DNA from: Gymnopilus junonius
Lineage: Eukaryota > Basidiomycota > Agaricomycetes > Agaricales > Galerinaceae
DNA length: 12,788 nucleotides
Assembly: GCA_015501075.1 (NCBI GenBank)
Contig: JADNYJ010000801.1
Span: 1-12,788, forward strand
Reading direction: 5' to 3'
The notes beneath the pieces are model-generated. The model worked only from the letters and a program-made list of their open reading frames with translations, did not search any database and was not told the origin of the DNA. A program made the position numbers and the translations under genes. Numbering within the stretch: position 1 is the stretch's first letter; each line of letters opens with the position of its first letter. This document shows, piece after piece, positions 1-9,685 of the stretch.

Positions 1-139
1 TTCCTAAATTTTGACACTCAGAAATCACGTTTAGAGGAGCGGCTAAACAGACCGGCAGGAGTGTAAACTGGTGACGCTCAAAGGGTTGAACAGAACAGAG
101 CATCGGTTTTCCCCCCATACTCCTGGGTATCCAAAAGGC

Positions 140-172
140 GAAAAGGAGAGAAAAAGGGAGGAAAAGGGAGAA
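140..172. other. 33-nt uninterrupted purine tract (plus strand)
   Basis: Positions 140-172 are all A/G on the plus strand, hence a polypyrimidine stretch about 60-90 nt past the stop of the minus-strand gene, in its presumed 3' UTR. The rest of 1-228 shows no gene or inverted repeat that I can support. Confidence 0.6.
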
Positions 173-228
173 TTTGTCATCGATTTATGTAATCCATTAC
201 AGTATCAAGTTACTAAGTACTGTATCCA

Positions 229-444
229 CTACTTATTCGATGATGTACATTGTCTCCCATTGTCCACTCCTCTGCAGTTCTCTGTCTTCAAACATTTTTT
301 GCATGGAACCACACACACTGCAAGACATTTCAAAATGTCATTGCCTCCCGGGCATTCTATACCTCGGCAATGGTGGCATGACCTAGTTGTGCACTTGCGC
401 AGATGTTCAGGAACGACTCGCCATTGCTTGGTGGCCGGAACCTG
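229..444 (-). other. Cys-rich C-terminal block of the exonuclease-family pseudogene
   Basis: The last ~70 codons contain regularly spaced cysteines: RKCTTRSCHHCRG, ECPGG, LKCLAVCVVPCKKC, NCRGVDNGRQC. The CxxC/CxGxxC spacing and one HHC suggest a small zinc-binding fold. I have no family name for it. It ends in TAG at 231-229. Confidence 0.6.
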
Positions 445-945
445 TCCAGACATTGAATTTTCGCGGCTCATTTCTGCAATCCCAACATAATTATTTGCCG
501 ATGAGTTGCTATTGCCACAATCAGCATCTCGAAAAAAACAAGGAGAAAATCGCCAAACATACACTGATGGCTCTCGTGAAGAGTCTTGTTGCATCTCAGT
601 GGGCTCCAGAGTTGGGACTTCTTCATGTATCTGTATTGTTGAGCTTGGCAGGGGATAATGTACTTGTGAGGTGGAAAGGTTGGTAGAAAGAGAGTTTGGC
701 ACTGGCAGGTCCTCAGATAGTTCAACTACACCCTCCAAAGGATGGAGATGCAAGGGAGCTGATGTGAGATACTCTGGGAAAGGTTTTGAAGGTGCAAGGA
801 ACACCTGAGCTGAAGAGTTGAGGCTCTGCATTTGATTTGATATCAACTCTTGAGATGCACAAATATTGCTGATCTTCTCCCAGCCTTTTGCGTAGGCACA
901 AAGAACTTCGACAGTCACATAAAATCGCTCTTTTCCATCAGCTGT

Positions 946-948
946 TCA
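946..948 (-). other. Premature in-frame TGA no. 3 (C-terminal module)
   Basis: The last exon reads FEAFTQEWN, then TGA, then TADGKERFYVTVEVL in one frame (codon about 1,328). The long open stretch after the stop runs to a TAG at 229 and ends in a Cys-rich block, so it is the genuine C-terminus rather than chance ORF. It is also compatible with CGA-to-TGA. Confidence 0.85.
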
Positions 949-2409
949 ATTCCACTCTTGTGTAAAAGCCTCAAAGTTGACATGTTTCTTGCCATTGGAA
1001 ATAGCAAGCTCAGAGAATTCACATACTTTGGTAAAGAAGTACTGTCGGGCTTCTTGGGTTGTTGGAGGAAGTGCTGGAAGTGCAAGGCCTTGGCGCTTTC
1101 GAAGCCAATCATCATTAGCATTGAGCTTGAAGGCAGATTTGGCAGCCTCTGAATAAGGCTCCATACAAAATCGTGTTCGCAATGTTTCTATAAAAACAAT
1201 TTTAATTTGTTGTCAATTTGTATTGTGAAATAATAAATATGAATGCACCTGGAAATGTGCAAATTCCAAACTGCTCTATTGTTCTTTCATATAAATCACC
1301 ATTTATCCATTCTGCATATGATGCAGCACTGCCAGTTATGTCAGAAAGATAATTCAGAAGAAAGGCTGTCCGGTTTATAAGCCCTAGATCATGATGGTAA
1401 TCCCAGTCTACCCCATATAGATGTTTTGCAAAGGCCTACATTGAAAGGCTTGAGATACAGGTGTATGACATACAATGACAAATTACCTGGAGGTTATACC
1501 ATGTGCGGTGATCAGTTAAGCAATTTGTAGTTAAACGTGGTCCTGCTGAAATGAAGATATAAGAATAATGGATTCACAATCATTGAGAACCAAATACTAA
1601 CCATGGAGTGCTCCAAACTTTCGATAGATATCACCATGTGGCCCACCTTCCACACTGTTAGTTCCACGCAAGCATTTCCACTTCTGCAGCCCATATTTAT
1701 CAATCCCCACTTTTTCATACATAGAAACACCCTCGACATCAGAGAGATAACCTTGATGAGCAAGATCCAAGATAGCATTTGCTTTAGCTTGGAGTGGCTC
1801 AGTAAAGAGATGGGCCCCAGTCTTGGCATCAACAGCATCCTGAAACATATTATAAACATGTTTGATAGCTGGAACAAGAATATTGGGAGAAGGGATGTGG
1901 CGAGGAGTTTGTTCAGCAATAAAACGTGGGTTTCGAGCAAGCATTTGGTCAAAGGTCAGATTAAAATGCTGCTGGCATACAGTATCCACCTTAGATCGGC
2001 TAACAGGATCCCAGCACAAGATGTGATCACGAAGGGTCCGAAGAAATCCAGGATGAGATCCATGGTTCATAGGTATCAGAAGCATGTGAAATGCATGGAA
2101 GACATCCTTTTTGACTAAGGTATATTCAACCTCAGCATTAGGAAGAGATTCAACCATTTCATGTAGGTAGCTAATAGCTGGCAAAATGTTTGAGTCCACT
2201 GGTAGATCATTGTCCTCAAGCTGACGTTTCTTTCCTGGAAAAAAGTTATTGATAGACCAACTAATAGACAATTGAAAATACCTTTTTGTTTTGAACAGGC
2301 CAGAGAATGCGCTTCAAGCATTTTGATGTTATTGGACTCCTCTTCTTCATCTGGTTCTTCTATGCCTTGGAGAGGTAATTGGTCAGGGCTATCATCCCAG
2401 TCAATTACA

Positions 2410-2468
2410 GCTGGAATAGATGGTGGAACAGTTTCAAGAGATGATGTGAAGGATTATTATCTGGCATT
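2410..2468 (-). other. Probable -1 frame break or unresolved splice junction
   Basis: The exon-8 donor (AG|GTATGG, last base 2554) is phase 2. The acceptor before 2468 opens a frame that ends at a TAA about 20 codons later. The coding frame downstream (VIDWDDSPDQLPLQ, then acidic residues, then LEAHSLACSKQK) is offset by one base. An alternative acceptor before 2410 (CTATTCCAG) is also in the wrong phase. Total exon length is one base short of a multiple of three, so a single-base deletion between about 2410 and 2450 is the simplest explanation. Confidence 0.55.
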
Positions 2469-3095
2469 CTTGGTAAAGTAATCATGGAATTGAGTTCAGT
2501 CTATCACAAATAAATTATTTTTCATATTGAAAAATTAATTGACAATGCCATACCTGGTCACGTAATCAAAGTTCAAGTGGGAAAGAGGTGCAACAACACA
2601 GAATGTCAGAACTGGAGATGAGGCTTGAAGTTGTCTAAGAGTCAATGCACCAGATTTAGTCTTTCCGGATGATTGATCAGGAAGCAAATGAAGAGTGGCA
2701 GCAGCAGATGGGATACAGACAGTATCAATCTCGATTAAGAGTCGACTTTTGGTAGGAACATTCACACGGATATGTGCAAATGATGAAGGTTGACTTTCGC
2801 AAATTTTACCATATGCTGCAGGCTCTCCTCCTTCCTGAACAAGAAGTACAATGCGGGTTCCAGGAGGTGTAGAATGGTCGACACAAACTAGAGGAGCAAT
2901 TTGAGTCACCTTTTCAAAAATAAGGCATGAGGCGTGAACATCGAGAGATGCATATTGAACAAGATCTGGGTGCAGTGGGCTTGTTTCCCAGTCATCGCAC
3001 TTTCGTATATACTCGTCTTTGCTCAAATACTTCCCAACTGTTTTCTCGAGGAGAATATCAAGGGAAGCAGAGCCCTTTCGAGGAATAATTCCATG

Positions 3096-3098
3096 TCA
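3096..3098 (-). other. Premature in-frame TGA no. 2 (between exonuclease motifs II and III)
   Basis: Exon 8 reads IDLKDYSI, then TGA, then HGIIPRKGSASLD in one frame (codon about 711). The DLK..(I)..RKGS..L segment is the usual link between the second and third exonuclease motifs, so both sides belong to one domain. The stop is consistent with a CGA-to-TGA transition. Confidence 0.87.
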
Positions 3099-4406
3099 GA
3101 TAGAGTAATCCTTGAGATCAATAACATTGAATGATGCCTGCTGTTGAAGCTGAGAAAACTGCTTCTTGAGTCGAGTAAGATCAGCCTTGATTGAAGACCC
3201 TATCTTGAAAATACATGGAGATACCAAAAGGCATATAAGTGAAGTAGGAAGCTTATCCCCAAATTTATGAACCTCGAAAGACAAGTTAGTAAAGATTATA
3301 GTAGCTTAATATTAGATTCGACATACAGGGATAAGATAGATATCATTTGGCTGTGAATGAGGAGCAATTTGGATAATAGACACTCCAGTACAGCGAGAAA
3401 TATTCCATTCAGCATCCAAGCTAATGCATAAATGAGACTCTTCATCATTATCCAGTGGAGCAAGAAGAGATGAGAGAACACCCTCAACCAAGCTCAGAGA
3501 ATCAAGAATCAAAGGACGAGAAGACGGGAGCTCGAGAGCCTCAAGCCCATAAGCAGCAGACATAGGAACCAAGTTTTCAAAGAGGGACGGAAAGGCAGCC
3601 TTCAATAATGGCTTGTCCTATTCAAATAATATAATGTCAGAATATTGTATTGAAGTGTCAGTAAAGTTTTGAAATAATGACTGAACCTTGATTGGATCAT
3701 CAGAAAATGCAACACGAGGGTTTGGATGACCATAGAGCTTCATCGACTTTGCTATTCCAGAAAGAGGACCTGACCGTTCATTGTGAGCCTTTGTCAATGT
3801 CAAGGCTTGGGCACGAATGTACTGCGAGTCCATACATGTCCATAATGCCCCAAATATTGGAATCCCGTCGATCTTAGCAATGTGCTTATTGACCTAGGAA
3901 TAATACTGAGCATCCTAGATTATGCATCAAACAAAAGAAAAGCATACCTTATGAGAATCATCAATCAAAATTTGGTCAGGTGCAAGACATGCTGTATGCT
4001 GGTTTGCATCATGTTCGTCCCTTTCAATCACCTTGTTCATCATCTCCGCGAGATAGTGTTCACTTGGAACAAACCCCGCATAACCATTGGGATCACCAAA
4101 CAAACTGAAGTTTGAAATTTTATGCTGAAAGTACGAATCGAGGGTGCTCTGCCTACCACCACTACTAGTACATGCAATGTCGTGTTCACGAACTACCTTG
4201 AATAAAGCCTCGATGTATTGAAGCTGAAGTTTGTTGAATCGGCGGGTATGCATCTCAGTAAGAAGTGAGCGAACACCACTTGGCCCCATCTTAAGCTGAT
4301 TGCTAACATGAAGTTGAGTCATTACCTCATACGAAAGGCCACCTCGATGTGAAAGGATTGCTGGGAAAGAAAGCCGAAGAAATGGTGGGAGAGAGTTTAG
4401 GATCGC

Positions 4407-4409
4407 TCA
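4407..4409 (-). other. Premature in-frame TGA no. 1 (DUF6729-like domain)
   Basis: The large fifth exon reads SHFEGWG, then TGA, then AILNSLPPF in the same frame. The downstream part matches what I expect of the domain, so the reading frame is unbroken except for the stop (codon about 333). The stop plus its neighbours reads GGC-TGA-GCG, so a single C-to-T change from CGA would produce it. Splicing it out would need a weak donor (GTAGAT) and would delete conserved residues. Confidence 0.85.
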
Positions 4410-5783
4410 GCCCCATCCTTCAAAGTGGGATCTACAACCTTTCCAACAATAGTAACTCCATGAGATTATATAAAAGGAATCTTGCAGATCGATAATACGG
4501 CGAGGGCAGAGGGGGCCATTCTTTTCGAGAATGGTGGTTCGACATTTTGGGCAATATAATTTGTCGATAAAGAAATGAGGGAGCCAAAGGCAGATCTGAG
4601 GTTGATAGAATAATGTCGGCTCGAAACGCTGGCATGAGAGCAGGAAGGTGGGTTCGGGTGGGTTGATCCAAAAGGTTGGAGGTGAACATGGGCCATTGTC
4701 GGAAAAGGGGGGAGGCTTGATGAGCTGTCGCTTGTCCCTCTTGTTGATAAGGGGTTTGACGATGTCACCGAAGTACGTGTACAGCCAGTCAGGCATGTAC
4801 TTCGGCTTTTTGAACCAAGGGGCTACAATATCCCAGTTAGATAGGCAGAACACACTTGTGAGATACTCTACGCACCTTTTGGGTTGCCATTTTCCTTCTC
4901 ATCGCCCTCGCCTCTCGTATTTGGGATATCTTCTTCATTCTCAGACTCGACGTCCGAGTCCTCCTCATTGCCATCTTCAAGTTTGAAGGTGTCGCGTTGT
5001 GTGAAGAAAGGACCTGTTGACATGTTAGATAGATATACGAACCCAATAAAATGGTATACTTACAGACTTGGGTACGTTCAGCAGCTTCGCGCAGCTGTTG
5101 CAAGGTTTGTGGAAGGGGTGACGGCGCCGGTTGCGATTCTGAGTTTCCGGCTGCAATGACTTCCACTACGTCGTGGGGGGGGCTAGAGGATATGGCAGCG
5201 CTAGCCGGGGTTCTTGAATCTAGATGTACTTCATCAGACCATCAGAATTCAAGTATATCAAATGAGCTACATACCAGTACTTGGGCCAACCATGCCCTTT
5301 TCGAGTTCCAGCATTTGCCACAGCATCTCTGCTGTAAAATCTTCGTCCCTGCCGTACTCGTCATCTGCATTGAAGCCGTCATCTGTGAGGGTTACACGAT
5401 AAGTCGCATAAGAGAAGAAATGAATTCCAAATACGTACCATTCACAGATTCATTGTTGTCGGGTAAAGCAGCAGCATGAATCGCGTCGCCATCACGTTGA
5501 ACCCAACCTGAGTCCAATCTGGCATGTGATTCGTTGTTCTCGCACGTAGGAATCCCAGGATTCGTCGACACTGGAGAAGACATGGACATGTCACCACATT
5601 TAGATGTGCTCCCATCCATAGGGTTTTAGCACGGGAAGGGGATGGAACAGTGAGAAAGGAATCGAAAAGCAAGTTTTGAAAGCAGCCTAGGAGTATGAAA
5701 GGTGGTAAAATAGGGAAAAAAAGAATGAGAACGTGTCGCGTCCTCGCCCAAGCAGTACGAGGGCTGCCTGAGGGCAGGTAACG

Positions 5784-5789
5784 CACGTG
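5784..5789. promoter_or_regulatory. CACGTG E-box
   Basis: The palindrome CACGTG, within GCACGTGC, sits directly beside the 12-bp repeat cluster, 165 bp upstream of the minus-strand gene start. CACGTG is the core site of fungal bHLH factors. A six-base match alone is weak evidence. Confidence 0.35.
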
Positions 5790-5792
5790 CCA

Positions 5793-5837
5793 ATGTTATC
5801 TGCCATGTTATCTGCCATTGGCTGTGGCAGATAACAT
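5793..5837. repeat. Tandem plus inverted copies of ATGTTATCTGCC
   Basis: Two forward copies start at 5793 and 5805 (exact 12-bp tandem). A perfect 13-bp inverted copy (TGGCAGATAACAT) lies at 5825-5837, seven bases after the second copy (5805-5817), forming a hairpin. Each copy contains AGATAA/TTATCT, the fungal GATA-factor core. It lies between the divergent genes at 5619 and 6269. Confidence 0.8.
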
Positions 5838-6003
5838 TTCGAGGGTTTATGCCTCGTCAAGACCTCAAAAAAAAATTCTAAATAGACAGATTTTATTAAC
5901 ATATAGTCGTAAATACTCCTGTAAGTTCTCGTAGCCCAAAATCATCATTTGCGTCCAAGAGGTCGACGACAATGGCGAGCAAACCGTGTCTCGGACATTG
6001 CCG

Positions 6004-6015
6004 GGCAGATAACAT
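6004..6015. repeat. Fourth (inverted) copy of the 12-bp ATGTTATCTGCC motif
   Basis: GGCAGATAACAT at 6004-6015 is the exact reverse complement of the motif at 5793 and 5805. It is 254 bp before the DUF7330 gene start and about 385 bp upstream of the minus-strand gene start. Confidence 0.8.
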
Positions 6016-6030
6016 ACCCAGGACTATGGG

Positions 6031-6058
6031 CGGTCAACCAGAGCGTCAACGGTCAACC
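6031..6058. repeat. Repeated GTCAAC motifs (CGGTCAACC twice)
   Basis: CGGTCAACC occurs at 6031-6039 and 6050-6058, with another GTCAAC at 6045-6050 between them. They lie about 210-240 bp before the DUF7330 gene start, possibly as clustered transcription-factor sites. The repeat is exact; its function is inferred only from position. Confidence 0.5.
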
Positions 6059-6268
6059 GACGTATTTGCTTATTTGGCTTCAGTATATTTGCCAAGCAGA
6101 CGCTTACAATAGACACTGCCACATGCTTTCTCACCTACCTCACCATGCAATGCCCGGCTTGCTTGTGCTCGTTTCCGCTCTCTACTGGGATTTTGTCGCA
6201 GGAACTCTGCGTTGTCGACAGTCGAGCTCTCTCTACCAACGTTGAAGGGAAAACTTTGACCGGCAGAA

Positions 6269-7165
6269 ATGATTTTAGTGGATGACAAGCAAGTGGAAGC
6301 CCTGGAAGCTCGCAGGCAAGCTGAAGAGCAAGAACAGCTCAATGTAACTTTTCCATTTGATATTCTGTGTTATATCTTCACTGATCAGCCATATTTCTGA
6401 ACAGGAACCCCCACCAACCTACGCTTCTCTTCAATCTGCGTCGTCAAGTGCCGAAGTCGTTGCGAAAACAGTGAACTATGTCTCCATCACCCGTGTGCAC
6501 AATTCCGTGAAGGAAACATTAATCATCGATCCTTCTCTCTTTGTGCCCATGTTCCTTCGGCCCCCGCTATTACCTGGGGAAACTGAAGAAACTCGCAAAA
6601 ACCTCAGGCTTGAATCTACTCATGGACATGTATATGCCGACGTTACACTCGTCGCCAAGGACGATAATGCAAACGATACGGACACTCCCAAGAAGAACAA
6701 GCGGGTGGTCATCAATATGAAGTCAACTCACGGAGGGATTACAGCAAAGATCGTATGCCTTTGCTTATATCTTTATCCGTTCATCTGTCTGACAGGTCGT
6801 CCTCGAAGCACGGGCGTCCAGGCCGCAGCTCCTTCGTCCTCCATGCCCAGGCAGTGAACGGAGAGATCCGTCTGCACATCCCAAGCTCCTTCCACGGGCC
6901 CGTCATTGTCTCTCATCGACATGGGTTTGTCAGGTTCTCGGATGCTATCAGCCGGAATCTCACCACTTTTGGAGAGGTGGATAGCACGCGCCGATGTTTC
7001 TTGGGAGATTTCTCGCGATGGTCAGAGTCTGGCGACGGCTGGGCAGGTGACGAGCTCGTCGTAGAAGTGCGGCACGGGAACGTGAAGATCCACTACGACG
7101 ATGATGCAGTAGGGTCACCTGTGAAGACCAGACCAACTCTTCTGAATCGTATATTCGGGTTTTGA
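6269..7165 (+). CDS. DUF7330-type protein (three exons, intact)
   Basis: Exons 6269-6343, 6405-6752 and 6809-7165 give 259 aa with no stops. The layout fits DUF7330 proteins of basidiomycetes: a short charged N-terminal helix (EALEARRQAEEQEQ), a Pro-rich PPPTYASL link, then NYVSITR, IIDPSLFVP, NLRLESTHGHVYADV and NGEIRLHIPSSFHGPV, where alternating strands carry repeated (S/N)xHG or NG turns, suggesting a beta-solenoid or sandwich. It ends with DELVVEVRHGNVKIHY. No signal peptide or membrane segment is seen, so a cytosolic location is inferred; the function of the family is unknown. The third exon's acceptor is uncertain: the better-looking ACAG at 6795 shifts the frame, while GAAG at 6808 restores it (AKI joined to HGRPGRSSF). 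CpG content is normal (22 in 6841-7140 by hand count). Confidence 0.85.
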
Positions 7166-8039
7166 TTCATTTCCTGGCGTTCAAGCGGTCCTTCTTGTTT
7201 TCTCCTTTGGTACGTTCAGCTGCTTCTCTTGACTCATCGTCCTCTCAAGAATTCGTGCATTGGTCTAGACTCAGATATACCACCTCTATCTTTGTGGAGC
7301 TGTCGTTGTATTAATTTCCGTGCTGTACCAGTATTCGCCGACTTCAAACTTTGTAATAATAATACCCATGTGAGTGGTACAATTCCTCCCTCCTTCTCTG
7401 CAGATTTAAACTGAATTAACCCCAGGTAAAATAACGTTCGTCCTCTTCTCTGCTGCGAGTGATAGTCTTTGTGTACCTTTCTAAAGTCGATTTCGGTGGA
7501 AATACAAGTCTTGTGCTTCTTGCTATTGGTAGCACTGGGGTTTGCAAGCACCAATGACAATTTTCCTCCTGATTTCGACCTAGTTCTCAAACCTAATCAC
7601 CATCGATGCTTGATCAACGACTTCCGATGCCTCATGGTACCAGCAACCAAAACCTCCGTGGATAGGCAGTCAGGCAGAGCAAACAGATGCCGAATAACCA
7701 CGCCTCTTTTTTCCTAATCTGTCTTCCTCCCTCGGTCCTTCTAACCCTTGGATGTCTTCCCAGCTGCCGACCACCCAAGCGCGCAATCTTATCGGCGGAT
7801 GCTGTGACATTGTGTAAATTTGGAAATAGTCATCTGATCCTTGAATGTGCTCTGCAGAGGTGCTCTGGATGTGGCTTGGAACTCGAAGGGATGGCAGGGC
7901 ACGGCATGCTGAGCGCCCTTCATCTGCTTTTTCTCTGATATCGGAGGTACTTTACACCTGCATGGTACATCGTTCACCTGGTGATCGCTAGATCCGGGGT
8001 TAGATTATCAGTTTCGATCGTCAGAGGCCTTGCAAAACA
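7166..8039. other. Intergenic region, no supported gene
   Basis: About 870 bp between the DUF7330 stop and the cyclophilin promoter. Short ORFs exist on both strands (for example 7469-7717 plus, 7234-7590 minus), but none shows recognisable family motifs or introns. The LCFLLLVALGFAS stretch in the plus-strand ORF resembles a signal peptide, but nothing after it looks like a secreted protein. I see no RNA gene. Confidence 0.5.
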
Positions 8040-8045
8040 TATAAG
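8040..8045 (+). promoter_or_regulatory. Candidate TATA element of the cyclophilin gene
   Basis: TATAAG at 8040-8045 lies 80 bp upstream of the cyclophilin ATG. A pyrimidine-rich stretch (about 8098-8117) lies just before the start, as is common for well-expressed fungal genes. Confidence 0.4.
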
Positions 8046-8124
8046 GAGCTGAAGGATGTACTATTGCAATACCAGACAAACCTCGCAAACGCATCTGACT
8101 TCTACTCCTCTTTTAATCGACTCA

Positions 8125-8870
8125 TGGCAAACGTCTTTGTGAGTTTGTTTGAGCGGCCCAGACTGCTTGACGTCCAAGCTTTTCAGGCTACAACGTCAGG
8201 CAGTCCGAGAACGCCCGAATTTTATTGATGGTCAAGCTTTGCAAGTATGACTGATTTGCTATAGTTTGATATTTCAGTTGGAGGCGAAGCTATTGGCCGT
8301 GTCGTCGTCAAGCTCTACGATGACGTCGTTCCACTGACGGCGCGCAATTTCCGCGAACTCGCCACTGGCCAGAACGGCTATGGATACAAGGGCAGCAAAT
8401 TCCATCGCGTGAAGCCCAATTTTATGCTTCAGGGAGGAGATTTCACCAAGGGCAATGGTACTGGCGGGAGGTCGATCTATGGAGAAAGGTTTGCTGGTGA
8501 ATATTTCGTTGTTCGACCCAGGAGTTTGGTACAACTGGCTAATTTTGTATTGTCTTATAGATGAGAACTTCCAGTTAAAACACTCGAAGCCCGGCATCTT
8601 GTCTATGGCGAACGCTGGACGGAATTCCAATGGGTCGCAATTCTTCATCACAGTCATCCCAGCGGCTTGGATGGACGGAGCTCACGTTGTATTTGGTAAG
8701 GACACAATATTTTCCTGATTTATGTGGTTTTCGTTTTCTCAATAGCTAAAAAAAAATCGGCAGGCGAAGTGATTCAAGGATTGGACGTCGTGAAGGAGGC
8801 TCTATCGTTCGGCCAGGATTCGGGCACCCCCATACGGGAGGTGAAGATCACGAGTTGTGGGACATTATAA
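8125..8870 (+). CDS. Cyclophilin-type peptidyl-prolyl cis-trans isomerase
   Basis: Exons 8125-8139, 8265-8496, 8561-8695 and 8764-8870 give 162 aa, the length of a single-domain cyclosporin-binding cyclophilin (CypA/CPR1 type). It catalyses cis-trans isomerisation of X-Pro bonds and assists protein folding. Active-site residues are all present: FHR (R53), F58 and Q61 in FMLQGGDF, Q109/F111 in GSQFF, W119 and H124 (R55, F60, Q63, Q111, F113, W121, H126 in human CypA). [10 protein letters not shown] and [13 protein letters not shown] are also typical. There is no signal peptide or C-terminal extension, so cytosolic or nuclear location is expected. The first exon encodes only five residues (MANVF), and its ATG is supported by direct alignment with the family start (VFFDI). 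W119 predicts cyclosporin A binding. It looks intact, with normal CpG content and canonical introns. Confidence 0.96.
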
Positions 8871-9685
8871 AGCTTGTTGTGGAGACAAGTTCAAGGACAA
8901 CAGTGTCTTCGCCCATGCGTCACTGGTCATGTATTTCTAGCTCTCCTTGGAATAGCAGCATACGTTAACAGGAAAGTTACTTGAGACGGAGAGGAACCAT
9001 CTCTAAGAGAAGAACCCGGCTATGCGGAAGAGTATGAGAGATGCGGTTCTTCCCTGTTTACGTTGTCATCGCCTTGCAGTTAGAATAGCCGGTGCAGATC
9101 TGCCCTCATCCTCATGGGCAGACTCATCACCTCATCCCTACTTGGACCATAAAACATCATAGCCACATCCCTGGACGGTGGTTAAGCGACTTATGGGCAC
9201 TAAAGTCATTGGTATCGACAAGGGTTTTGGTTCCTCAAGGTCCAAGGCCTTACGCCTGAGTTATGAAAGTGTAGTAATGAAATTTCCAGGTCCCAGCCTG
9301 TATGTGCTTCCGCAGGAAGGCCGCCATTCCGGGATAAGTCTGACGAGGGATGAAAACGTTGAAGATAGCTAACGGGTAACCGCAGCGGAGTGGGCTTTCC
9401 GTGCCTTGAACTCTCCGTAATCCTAGCATAAACACGAGGATCGGATATCTGCATCAGGAAAACTTCCATGCACGTTCAAAGGTTTTTATTTATTTAAGTT
9501 CACCACAACTGAAGGATATCGAATATGCCGCAGACGGTAGATTTCCGAGACGTGGTAAAGCTTGAAGTCAAAAAATAATATGTAAACTTCAAAATGTGGT
9601 TACTTGGATTGCAAACATTACTGATCGTAGCAAGAGCGTACGTACATACTAACTAAATAAAACCACCAAATTATAGAAATTCAAA
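8871..9685. other. Convergent intergenic region, no supported gene
   Basis: The cyclophilin and the minus-strand GTPase fusion converge here, so both 3' UTRs should lie in it. A minus-strand ORF at 9206-9469 (87 aa, Arg/His-rich, ending NQNPCRYQ) has no motif I can name and no splicing; I do not call it a gene. No tRNA or rRNA was recognised by eye. Confidence 0.5.
9485..9494 (-). terminator. Candidate polyadenylation signal of the GTPase fusion gene
   Basis: On the minus strand this reads as two overlapping AATAAA hexamers, about 190 nt past the stop codon at 9686. This is a plausible 3'-end signal, by motif and position only. Confidence 0.35.

Larger units (their letters stand above)
229..5619 (-). 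pseudogene. DUF6729-like / DEDDy 3'-5' exonuclease multidomain protein, disrupted
   Basis: Exons I infer: 5619-5439, 5382-5275, 5219-5064, 5013-4876, 4822-3948, 3893-3687, 3617-3327, 3272-2554, 2468-2282 (5' edge uncertain), 2234-1602, 1545-1487, 1435-1249, 1187-229, about 1,566 codons. Order of parts: an acidic, low-complexity N-terminus (about aa 1-194); a DUF6729-like domain with a CPKC...CWKGC zinc-ligand pattern (about 285-324); a WRN-like exonuclease domain with LDAEW (D623/E625), SSIKADL (D683) and YASLD (Y759/D763), the DEDDy set; a conserved C-terminal module with DVFHAFH and RGTNSVEGGPHGD; and a Cys-rich tail. In-frame TGA codons at 4409-4407, 3098-3096 and 948-946, plus a frame break near 2430, interrupt it; the family-like sequence resumes in frame after every TGA. 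The exonuclease residues are intact, so decay looks recent. The multidomain family recurs in Agaricomycetes; its biological role is unknown to me. Start chosen as the first ATG before the spliced acidic N-terminus. Confidence 0.85.
5620..6268. promoter_or_regulatory. Divergent intergenic/promoter region
   Basis: This 649-bp gap separates two start codons on opposite strands, so it should hold both promoters. It contains the GATA-like repeat cluster, an E-box and the GTCAAC repeats. I see no clear TATA box at a convincing distance from either start. ORFs here lack family features and splice structure, so I call no gene. Confidence 0.6.

Noticed and set aside
71..490. Plus-strand ORF of 139 aa
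   Set aside because: Antisense to the Cys-rich end of the minus-strand gene; no family motif.
1603..2118. Plus-strand ORF of 171 aa
   Set aside because: Exact antisense shadow of exon 10 of the exonuclease-family gene, whose sense frame carries conserved motifs.
946..4409. TGA read as an amino acid (selenocysteine or readthrough)
   Set aside because: Fungi lack the selenocysteine system, and three readthrough sites plus a frame break are far better explained by decay.
5793..6015. A complete MITE or transposon bounded by the 12-bp repeats
   Set aside because: No target-site duplication is visible at any pair of copies, and no matching repeat lies beyond the other end of the minus-strand gene (1-228).
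6357..6857. Plus-strand ORF of 166 aa as the full DUF7330 protein
   Set aside because: It starts inside intron 1 and reads through intron 2, losing the conserved NGEIRLHIPSSFHGP segment.
8455..8718. Plus-strand ORF of 87 aa as a separate gene
   Set aside because: It is the third cyclophilin exon preceded and followed by intron sequence.
9206..9469. Minus-strand ORF of 87 aa
   Set aside because: It seemed vaguely familiar, but I cannot name a family or see supporting signals, so no gene is claimed.
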